Assembly: GCA_013389125.1 (NCBI GenBank) | Contig: JACADX010000457.1 | Location: 1 to 7,611 of the forward strand | Length of the DNA stretch: 7,611 bases | Source: Parvularculaceae bacterium | Lineage (GTDB): Bacteria > Pseudomonadota > Alphaproteobacteria > Caulobacterales > Parvularculaceae | Direction: 5' to 3' | Shown: piece after piece, positions 1 through 5,308 of the stretch | Layout of the letters: every line of letters begins with the position of its first letter | How positions within the stretch are numbered: the first letter of the stretch is position 1 | Program-made: the position numbers and the translations under genes | The notes under the pieces: model-generated | Seen by the model: only the letters and a program-made list of their open reading frames with translations | The model's database searches: none | What the model was told of the DNA's origin: nothing

Positions 1-115
1 GCGCGCCGATGCGCCCGGCGCCGACATCGCGCGGCGACGCGCCGGATAGCGGACCTTTTCCTTTGGCGCGCGATGTGCCAAAGGCGGCGTCCCTTGGCGA
101 AGACCCCCAAACCCG
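1..115. other. Leader upstream of prfC; possible 3' end of an unidentified upstream gene
   Basis: No gene can be firmly assigned here. Two plus-strand frames enter from the left edge. Frame 3 stays open to a TGA at 117-119, which overlaps the prfC ATG as ATGA; its C-terminus would end ...GEDPQTR. Frame 2 ends at a TAG at 47-49 after 15 codons, with C-terminus ...ADIARRRAG. Both have G/C-rich third positions, so composition does not decide between them. If frame 3 is real, prfC is translationally coupled to an upstream gene. If frame 2 is real, 50-115 is a non-coding leader holding the hairpin at 60-84. No convincing Shine-Dalgarno precedes prfC; GAAGA at 99-103 is the nearest purine run. Confidence 0.35.
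60..98 (+). promoter_or_regulatory. Strong hairpin with a competing alternative stem in front of prfC
   Basis: CCTTTGGC (60-67) and GCCAAAGG (77-84) are perfect 8-base complements. The stem extends inward by a G-U pair (68/76) and a C-G pair (69/75) around a 5-base loop. A third segment, CCCTTGGC (91-98), nearly repeats the first arm and could pair with the middle arm (77-84) with one mismatch, so the two hairpins exclude each other. No run of T follows either stem on the plus strand, so a classical intrinsic terminator is not supported. It may be a terminator or attenuator of upstream transcription, a leader structure affecting prfC, or chance in G+C-rich DNA. Confidence 0.35.
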
Positions 116-1690
116 ATGACCGACGCCTACAAGAATCGCCGGACCTTCGCGATCATCTCGCACCCGGACGCCGGCAAGACGACGCTGACCGAGAAGCTTC
201 TCTACTTCTCCGGCGCGATCCGTCTTGCGGGCGAAGTGAAGGCCCGCGGCGACCGAAGGCGCGCGCGCTCCGACTGGCTCGCGATCGAGCAGAAGCGCGG
301 CATATCGGTGACGACGTCGGCGATGACGTTCGAGCATTCGGGCTGCATCTTCAACCTTCTCGATACGCCCGGTCACGAAGACTTTTCGGAAGATACGTAC
401 CGCACGCTCACCGCCGTCGACAGCGCGGTGATGGTGATCGACGCGGCGAAGGGCATCGAAAGCCAGACGAAGAAGCTCTTCGAAGTCTGCCGGCTTCGGG
501 ACATTCCGATCATGACCTTCATCAACAAGGTCGATCGCGAAGGCCGCGATCCCTTCGATCTCATGGACGAGATCGCCGACCAGCTCGCGCTTGACGTCTC
601 TCCGCGCGTCTTTCCGGCGGGGCAAGGCGTCGGCTTCAAGGCCTGTTACGACATGGCGCATCATCGGCTCTTGCTCGAGGGCGACGGCGGCAGCGGCAAG
701 TTCGGACGGGCGGTCGATCTTTCCGGCGTCGATGACCCCGAATTCGACGCGATCGTCGGCGCCAATGAGGCCGCCGCCGCACGCGAGGCGATGGGGCTCG
801 CGGCCGAAGGCTACGCCGCCTTTGACCTCGAGCAATACCGCCACGGCGCGCTGACGCCGATCTATTTCGGATCGGCGCTAAAGGAATTTTCCGTCGCCGA
901 GCTCTTGCGCGACATCGCCCGCTTTGCGCCTTGCCCGCGCGCGCAGAAGGCGGGCGACGTCGTCGTCGAACCGTCCGACAATTCCGTGTCCGGCTTCGTC
1001 TTCAAGGTGCAGGCGAACATGGACCCTAATCACCGCGACCGCGTCGCCTTCGTCCGCCTTTCCTCCGGCGAGTTCAAGCGCGGCATGAAGCTTAAGGTGT
1101 CGCGCACCGAAAAACTCATCGCCGTCAACAATCCGATTTTTTTCCTTGCGCAGGAGCGCAACCTCGCCGAGGAGGCCGTCGCCGGCGACATCATCGGCAT
1201 CCCGAATCACGGCGCGCTCGGCGTCGGGGATACGCTTTCGGAAAAGGACGGCGTCCGGTTTTCCGGCCTTCCTGATTTCGCGCCCGAGATTATCCGCCGC
1301 GTCAGGCTCGACGATCCGATGAAGTCAAAGCAGATGAAGCGCGCCATGACGGCGCTCGCCGAGGAAGGCGCGGCGCAAGTCTTCACGCCGACGATCGGCG
1401 CCGACTTTTATGTCGGCGTCGTCGGCGCCTTGCAGCTCGACGTGATCGAGGAACGCCTCAAGGCCGAATACGGAGTCGCCGCGGCGATGGAGGCGTGCGG
1501 CTTTGACGCGGTGCGCTGGCTCTCGGGCGAAGAGCCGGCGTTGAGGAAGTTCATTTCGCTTAACGGTTCGGCGATTGCGCATGACCGCTACGGCTCGCCA
1601 GTCTACCTCGCGCGCTCGCAATGGGAGGCGGGTTACGCCGAACAGAAGAACCCGGACGTCAAATTCCTGAAGACGCGCGAGCGCGCCTAG
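116..1690 (+). CDS. prfC: Peptide chain release factor 3 (RF3), translational GTPase
   Basis: RF3 is a cytoplasmic GTPase that uses GTP to drive RF1/RF2 off the ribosome after peptide release. The 524-residue product is close to the usual length (about 529 in E. coli). The GTPase motifs appear in order: P-loop HPDAGKTT (16-23), switch I region RGISVTT (61-67), DTPGH (83-87), NKVD (137-140) and the SAL motif (253-255). The family-typical stretches SEDTYRTLTAVDSA and GDIIGIPNHG, and the C-terminal domain signature FYVGVVGALQLDVIEERL (431-448), are also present. The ATG at 116 puts RRTFAIISHPDAGK at the expected N-terminal position, although its ribosome binding site is weak. The gene ends in KTRERA; its TAG lies inside the left terminus of the repeat at 1687-1791. 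It converges on the hydrolase gene and has no evident functional tie to the lipid genes. No frameshift or missing motif is seen. Confidence 0.97.
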   Translation: MTDAYKNRRTFAIISHPDAGKTTLTEKLLYFSGAIRLAGEVKARGDRRRARSDWLAIEQKRGISVTTSAMTFEHSGCIFNLLDTPGHEDFSEDTYRTLTAVDSAVMVIDAAKGIESQTKKLFEVCRLRDIPIMTFINKVDREGRDPFDLMDEIADQLALDVSPRVFPAGQGVGFKACYDMAHHRLLLEGDGGSGKFGRAVDLSGVDDPEFDAIVGANEAAAAREAMGLAAEGYAAFDLEQYRHGALTPIYFGSALKEFSVAELLRDIARFAPCPRAQKAGDVVVEPSDNSVSGFVFKVQANMDPNHRDRVAFVRLSSGEFKRGMKLKVSRTEKLIAVNNPIFFLAQERNLAEEAVAGDIIGIPNHGALGVGDTLSEKDGVRFSGLPDFAPEIIRRVRLDDPMKSKQMKRAMTALAEEGAAQVFTPTIGADFYVGVVGALQLDVIEERLKAEYGVAAAMEACGFDAVRWLSGEEPALRKFISLNGSAIAHDRYGSPVYLARSQWEAGYAEQKNPDVKFLKTRERA

Positions 1691-1791
1691 AGCTTCGCGC
1701 GATATTTCGGAATCGGGGCGATCGCTCTCGTATTTGATCGTCGCGGCGTTTACGCGCTGAACCGCGCACACTTCAGCGCACGCCGCTCTAG
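1687..1791. repeat. Palindromic intergenic repeat with CTAGAGC/GCTCTAG ends
   Basis: The whole spacer between the two convergent genes is bounded by CTAGAGC (1687-1693) and its exact reverse complement GCTCTAG (1785-1791). Inside are two hairpins. The left one (1689-1728) pairs AGAGC with GCTCT, TCGC (1695-1698) with GCGA (1718-1721), and CGAT (1700-1703) with ATCG (1712-1715). The right one (1743-1786) is stronger. They are joined by a short linker containing TATTTGATCG. From memory this architecture (AGAGC...GCTCT, TATTTGAT-like linker, ACGCG...GAACCG...CACTTC...GCTCTAG) resembles a short non-coding repeat scattered between genes of many alphaproteobacteria; this copy is diverged. Both TAG stop codons lie in the termini: prfC at 1688-1690 and, on the minus strand, the hydrolase at 1790-1788. 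Membership needs a genome search for other copies. Confidence 0.6.
1743..1786. terminator. Strong stem-loop between convergent genes, possible bidirectional terminator
   Basis: The outer stem GCGGCGT (1743-1749) pairs perfectly with ACGCCGC (1780-1786), and the inner stem GCGCTGAA (1754-1761) pairs perfectly with TTCAGCGC (1772-1779). There is a 4-base bulge on the left side (1750-1753) and a 10-base loop, giving 15 Watson-Crick pairs in all. The position, just past the stop codons of two converging genes, suits a terminator for both. No T-run follows on either strand, so a canonical intrinsic terminator is not proven. The structure may simply be half of the repeat element. Confidence 0.4.
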
Positions 1792-2657
1792 CCGACGACG
1801 ACGGCGATCCAGTCGATCAAATCCCTCGTGACCTCATCGCGATTGATCTCATTGAACATCTCATGGCGCCCGCCTTCGTAGAGCTTCGTCGTCACGCGTT
1901 CGAGGCCGGCGTTCCGGTATCGGCCCGCGAGCTTTTCGATGAGCGCGCCGCCGCCGCACAAGGGATCATCAGCGCCTGAGAAAATGCGGATTGGAATATC
2001 GCGCCGGACGCTTCGCAGCCCGTTCGGCTCGGCGTAGCGCGCGGCGGGCGCCATGATCGCGAACGCAGTTTCCGGCGGCGCTTCGAAACCGCAGAGGGGA
2101 TCGTTCACATAGGCGTCGACCTCCGCAGGATCGCGCGACAGCCAGTCGAACGCCGTCCGCGCCGGCTCGAACGGCTTGTTGAAGGCGGCGAACGACATGT
2201 CGGCCCCGGACATTGCGAGTTCGACGAGCGATGGAAGATCGCTCGATCCTGACAGCGCGCAAGCGTCAATCGCGCCGCTCCGGTCGAGAAGATAGGTCTG
2301 CGCGGCGAAGGAGCCCATGCTGTGCCCGAGGAGGATCACCGGCGCCTCCGGGTTCTCGCGTCGAATGATTGACGTCAGAGCCGCCATGTCTTCGACGAGC
2401 CCTTCCCAGCCGCCGGCGCCGAAATCCCCGGGGCGGGCGCCCGGCGCGATCGAGGCGCCATGGCCGCGATGATCATTCGCGTACGCAGCAATGCCGGCGG
2501 CGTTCAGCGCCGCGGCGAGCCGCCGGTAGCGCCCCGCGTGCTCGGCGAGGCCGTGCGCGATCTGCACAACGGCGCGCGGGCGCGAAGCCGCAGGCCATGA
2601 AAATGCGGCGATCGCGGCCCCGTCGCTTGGCGCCTCGAAGATGAAAGTCCGTTCCAT
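1788..2657 (-). CDS. Alpha/beta hydrolase, monoacylglycerol lipase / lysophospholipase-like
   Basis: This 289-residue serine hydrolase of the Hydrolase_4 (monoacylglycerol lipase / PldB) type probably cleaves acyl esters such as monoacylglycerols or lysophospholipids; the substrate cannot be read from sequence. Visible features are the oxyanion-hole segment HGLAEHAGRY (35-44), the YANDHRGHGAS motif (59-69) typical of monoglyceride lipases, the nucleophile elbow GHSMGS (111-116) with Ser113, the acid at Asp230 (or adjacent Asp231) in SGADDPLCGG, and His265 in GGRHEMFNE. No signal peptide or membrane segment is seen, so a cytoplasmic location is likely. The ATG at 2657 follows GAGGAAAGG (2675-2667) by 9 bases. 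It is transcribed divergently from the HAD-PlsC gene, 119 bases away, so the promoter regions may be shared. Lipid turnover is a reasonable guess; a general esterase is an alternative. Confidence 0.88.
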   Translation of the reverse strand: MERTFIFEAPSDGAAIAAFSWPAASRPRAVVQIAHGLAEHAGRYRRLAAALNAAGIAAYANDHRGHGASIAPGARPGDFGAGGWEGLVEDMAALTSIIRRENPEAPVILLGHSMGSFAAQTYLLDRSGAIDACALSGSSDLPSLVELAMSGADMSFAAFNKPFEPARTAFDWLSRDPAEVDAYVNDPLCGFEAPPETAFAIMAPAARYAEPNGLRSVRRDIPIRIFSGADDPLCGGGALIEKLAGRYRNAGLERVTTKLYEGGRHEMFNEINRDEVTRDLIDWIAVVVG

Positions 2658-2666
2658 GCCGTCGCG

Positions 2667-2675
2667 CCTTTCCTC
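2667..2675 (-). promoter_or_regulatory. Ribosome binding site of the hydrolase gene
   Basis: Read on the minus strand this is GAGGAAAGG, with a 9-base spacer to the ATG at 2657-2655. It is one of the two best Shine-Dalgarno matches in the window and supports that start. Confidence 0.65.
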
Positions 2676-2693
2676 CGCGGCGCCGGTGCGCCG

Positions 2694-2748
2694 GTTTGCA
2701 CAATCTTATCAATTTGTTGGTCTTTTTCGACCCTTGGCGCCATAAGAT
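2694..2748. promoter_or_regulatory. A+T-rich divergent promoter region with mirrored ATAAGAT boxes
   Basis: The spacer between the divergent hydrolase and HAD-PlsC genes has a markedly A+T-rich stretch (about 2694-2730) in otherwise G+C-rich DNA. ATCTTAT (2703-2709) and ATAAGAT (2742-2748) form an exact 7-base inverted repeat, so each strand carries ATAAGAT in a position that could be a -10 element. The plus copy lies about 28 bases before the GTG at 2777, and the minus copy about 45 bases before the ATG at 2657. No good -35 matches are seen (TTGGTC at 2717-2722 is the best on the plus strand). The pair could equally be an operator for a dimeric regulator. Assigned from position and composition only. 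Confidence 0.3.
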
Positions 2749-2757
2749 CGGCGGGTG

Positions 2758-2764
2758 GGAAGGA
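2758..2764 (+). promoter_or_regulatory. Ribosome binding site supporting the GTG start at 2777
   Basis: GGAAGGA sits 12 bases before the GTG at 2777, a slightly long but usable spacing. The further upstream in-frame TTG at 2696 has no purine-rich site before it and falls inside the A+T-rich probable promoter, so this site argues for the later start. Confidence 0.45.
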
Positions 2765-2776
2765 TGGCGTGCGGAC

Positions 2777-4282
2777 GTGGCGGCTGACGCGCAGTTGAAC
2801 GAGATCCTCGACGATATCGAGACGTCGGCCGACGGCCCCGAGGTCGGCGCGATTTTCGACTATGACGGAACGCTGATCGCCGGGTTTTCCGCCTTCGCCT
2901 TCGCGCAGGACCAGATCCTGAGCGGCGCGATGTCGCCAAAGGACTTCGTCGAGCAATTCGCCGCCGCCGGAAAATTCGCCGCCGGAAGGACCGGATTTTC
3001 GGCCTTTGTCGGCGCGACGGCGGGCTCCTTGCGCGGCCGCGCGGAAAGCTGGTTCGAGGAGATCGGCGAGAAGGTCTACAAGAACTCGATCGCCGGCTCC
3101 GTCTATCCGGAAGCGCGGGCGATCGTCGACGCGCACCAGAGAAAGGGACACACCGTCGCGATCGTGTCGTCGGCGACGAAGTACCAGATCAAGCCTGTCG
3201 CCGACGACCTCGGCATCGAGCATGTTCTTTGTACGGAGCTTGAAGTCAGGAACGGCGTTTTCACCGGCGCGGTCGTACGACCGACGTGCTTCGGCGAAGG
3301 GAAGCGCCTTGCGGCGGAAAAGCTCGCCGCGCGCACCGGACTGAACATCTCCGACTCGTTCTTTTACACGGACAGCGACGACGATCTGCCGCTTCTTGAA
3401 GTCGTCGGCCGTCCTCGGGTCCTCAATCCGAACAGAAAGCTCGCCGCGATCGCGCGTCAACGGAGCTGGCGCGCCTACCGGTTCACCAGCCGCGGGCGCC
3501 CCGACCTTTTGACGATCGCGCGGACGGCGGCTTCCTACGCCGCGATGCCGGCGGCGTTCGCGGCGGCCGCGCCCGTCTGGGCGCTTTCAGGCGACAAGCG
3601 CGACATGCTCAACGCGGCGATCGGCATGTGGGCGGATTATGCGGCCGCCATTACCGGGCTTCGCCTGCATGTCGAGGGCGAGCAGCATCTGTGGTCGCAC
3701 CGGCCCGCCGTCTTCATTTTCAATCACCAAAGCTCGGCCGACGCGCTCATCGCGGCGAAGCTCGTGCGCCGCGACTTCACCGGCGTCGGTAAAAAGGAGA
3801 TCGCGCGGTTTCCGGTCGTCGGGCCGTTGATGAAATTCGGCGACGTCGTTTTCATCGACCGCTCCAATCGCAAGGCGGCGATCGAGTCGATGAAAAAGGT
3901 CGTGAAGACGATAAAGGAACAGGGCCTGTCGGTCGTCATTGCGCCCGAGGGAACGCGAAGCGTCTCGACGAAACTCGGCGCTTTCAAGAAGGGCCCCTTC
4001 CACATTGCGATCGACGCCGGGGCGCCGATCGTCCCGATCGTCATCCACAATGCGGTTGACGCGCTGCCGCGCGGACAAAACCTTGTCCGGCCTGCGGACG
4101 TGCGCGTCACCGTACTGCCGCCGATCCCGACCCGCGGGTGGACCAAGGACCGTCTCGACGAGCGCATCGAGGAGATCCGCGCCATGTATCTGCGCGAGCT
4201 TGACCAGGGCGGATATGAGGACGATCTCTCGCTCGACCATTGGGACCTGCCCGAGGACGGCGGGGAAGACGATGACGATTAG
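2777..4282 (+). CDS. plsC: HAD-IB phosphatase fused to 1-acyl-sn-glycerol-3-phosphate acyltransferase
   Basis: This is a two-domain protein of 501 residues from the GTG at 2777. An in-frame TTG at 2696 would add 27 residues but lies in promoter-like DNA without a ribosome binding site. Residues about 20-245 form a HAD-IB (SerB-like) phosphatase: motif I DYDGTL with Asp28/Asp30, motif II VSSAT around Ser131-132, Lys176 in GEGKR, and motif III TDSDDD with Asp199/Asp203. A hydrophobic, Ala-rich stretch (about 248-270) follows. Residues about 290-480 form a PlsC/LPLAT domain: HX4D in NHQSSAD (His317, Asp322), FIDR (359-362), PEGTR (390-394) and IVPIVI around Pro420. The acyltransferase should turn lysophosphatidate into phosphatidate at the inner membrane; the HAD substrate is unknown. 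The tail is very acidic. The domain order and motifs recall, from memory, mycobacterial Rv2483c. The gene is first of a probable operon with gpsA and plsB, with a 9-base gap to gpsA. Confidence 0.9.
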   Translation: MAADAQLNEILDDIETSADGPEVGAIFDYDGTLIAGFSAFAFAQDQILSGAMSPKDFVEQFAAAGKFAAGRTGFSAFVGATAGSLRGRAESWFEEIGEKVYKNSIAGSVYPEARAIVDAHQRKGHTVAIVSSATKYQIKPVADDLGIEHVLCTELEVRNGVFTGAVVRPTCFGEGKRLAAEKLAARTGLNISDSFFYTDSDDDLPLLEVVGRPRVLNPNRKLAAIARQRSWRAYRFTSRGRPDLLTIARTAASYAAMPAAFAAAAPVWALSGDKRDMLNAAIGMWADYAAAITGLRLHVEGEQHLWSHRPAVFIFNHQSSADALIAAKLVRRDFTGVGKKEIARFPVVGPLMKFGDVVFIDRSNRKAAIESMKKVVKTIKEQGLSVVIAPEGTRSVSTKLGAFKKGPFHIAIDAGAPIVPIVIHNAVDALPRGQNLVRPADVRVTVLPPIPTRGWTKDRLDERIEEIRAMYLRELDQGGYEDDLSLDHWDLPEDGGEDDDD

Positions 4283-4291
4283 GCGGCGGCG

Positions 4292-5293
4292 ATGAAGCTC
4301 AAGGCGGCTGTTCTCGGCGCCGGGTCCTGGGGCTCGACCGTCGCTTCGATCGTCGCGAACAACGTTCCGACGACGATCTGGGCGCGCCAGACCGCGGTCG
4401 CCGACGAGATCGACCGTCAGCACACGAATGAGCGCTATCTCCCCGGCGCGCGCCTTTCGCCGCGCCTCAAGGCGACGGACGATCTCGCCGCCGCGGCGGC
4501 GGGCGCAGACATCGTCATCATGGGCGTTCCTTCGAAGGCGATGCGCGAGACCTTGACCGCGCTTGGCGGCGTCATACGCCCCTGGGTGCCGATCATCAGC
4601 CTCGCCAAGGGACTTGAGCCCGGGACCGGCTACCGGATGACGGAAATCATCAAGGAAGTGCTGCCGGGTCACCCGCCCGGCGTCCTCACCGGGCCCAACC
4701 TCGCCAAGGAGATCGTCGACGGCTTTGCTGCGGCGAGCGTTCTCGCGATGGAGGACATTGTCATCGTCGAAAGGCTGAAGTCCGTCTTTGCAAGCGGCAT
4801 TTTCCGCGTCTACACGAACACCGACGTCATCGGCTGCGAGCTTGGCGGAGCGTTCAAGAACGTCATCGCGATCGCGGCCGGCATGGGCGACGGCGCCGGC
4901 GCCGGCGTCAATACGCGCTCGACCGTCATCACGCGCGGGCTCGCCGAGATGATGCGGCTTGGCACGGCGATGGGCGGACGGGCGCGAACCTTTTCGGGCC
5001 TTGCCGGCATGGGCGATCTCATGGCGACCTGCACCAGCGTTCTGTCGCGCAATCATCATGTCGGCGTTGAACTCGGCAAGGGCCGCAAGATCGAGGCCGT
5101 CATCGCCGAAATGAATCAGGTGGCCGAGGGCGTCAAGACGAGCAAGGTCGTGATGGAGCTCGCCGCCAAGCATAATGTCGAAATGCCGATCTGCCGCGAG
5201 GTTTACCGGGTCTGCCATGAAGGCTCGACGGCGCGCCAGGCGTTTCGCGGCCTTTTGAGAACCGCGTCGAAATCTGAAGCCGACCCCGGCTGA
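4292..5293 (+). CDS. gpsA: Glycerol-3-phosphate dehydrogenase [NAD(P)+]
   Basis: GpsA is a cytoplasmic enzyme that reduces dihydroxyacetone phosphate to sn-glycerol-3-phosphate, the backbone for phospholipids. The 333-residue length is normal. The N-terminal Rossmann motif is GAGSWGS (9-15). Active-site residues are Lys106 in SLAKGLE and the catalytic Lys189 in GGAFKNV. TGPNLAKE (133-140), NTRSTVITRGLAEM (207-220), GLAGMGDLMATCTS (236-249), SRNHHVG (252-258) and MNQVAEGVK (274-282) are family signatures. The HTNERYLPG, LTGPN and MNQVAEGVK segments resemble, from memory, the mycobacterial GpdA1 type more than E. coli GpsA. The ATG lies 9 bases after the HAD-PlsC stop with only a weak GGCGGCG before it, so translational coupling is likely. 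plsB follows 15 bases later, so the enzyme is encoded beside the acyltransferase that consumes its product. Confidence 0.97.
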   Translation: MKLKAAVLGAGSWGSTVASIVANNVPTTIWARQTAVADEIDRQHTNERYLPGARLSPRLKATDDLAAAAAGADIVIMGVPSKAMRETLTALGGVIRPWVPIISLAKGLEPGTGYRMTEIIKEVLPGHPPGVLTGPNLAKEIVDGFAAASVLAMEDIVIVERLKSVFASGIFRVYTNTDVIGCELGGAFKNVIAIAAGMGDGAGAGVNTRSTVITRGLAEMMRLGTAMGGRARTFSGLAGMGDLMATCTSVLSRNHHVGVELGKGRKIEAVIAEMNQVAEGVKTSKVVMELAAKHNVEMPICREVYRVCHEGSTARQAFRGLLRTASKSEADPG

Positions 5294-5294
5294 C

Positions 5295-5305
5295 GGGAAG
5301 GGAAG
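5295..5305 (+). promoter_or_regulatory. Ribosome binding site deciding the plsB GTG start
   Basis: GGGAAGGGAAG fills nearly all of the 15-base gap between gpsA and plsB; its AGGGA core (5299-5303) is 5 bases before the GTG at 5309. It is the strongest such site in the window and fixes the plsB start although the codon is not ATG. Confidence 0.65.
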
Positions 5306-5308
5306 CGA

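Noticed and set aside
73..594. A plus-strand frame of 173 codons overlapping the start of prfC
   Set aside because: Its ATG lies in the loop of the leader hairpin, and the protein is an Arg-rich frame-shifted reading of prfC, whose own frame has all RF3 motifs.
1136..1142. Run of seven T within prfC, considered as a slippage or frameshift site
   Set aside because: The reading frame continues normally through it (NNPIFFLAQER) and matches the conserved RF3 segment, so nothing suggests programmed shifting.
1718..1725. Palindrome GCGATCGC, considered as a separate regulatory site
   Set aside because: It overlaps the left hairpin of the repeat and uses CG-rich words frequent throughout this DNA; there is no independent support.
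2504..3460. A 318-codon minus-strand frame across the divergent spacer and the HAD domain
   Set aside because: It overlaps the start of both the hydrolase and HAD-PlsC genes in shadow frames, and its composition is Arg/Asp-rich without motifs.
4887..4908. GGCGCC-rich short tandem stretch in gpsA
   Set aside because: It encodes the Gly/Ala loop GDGAGAG in a conserved region of the protein and is explained by codon bias.
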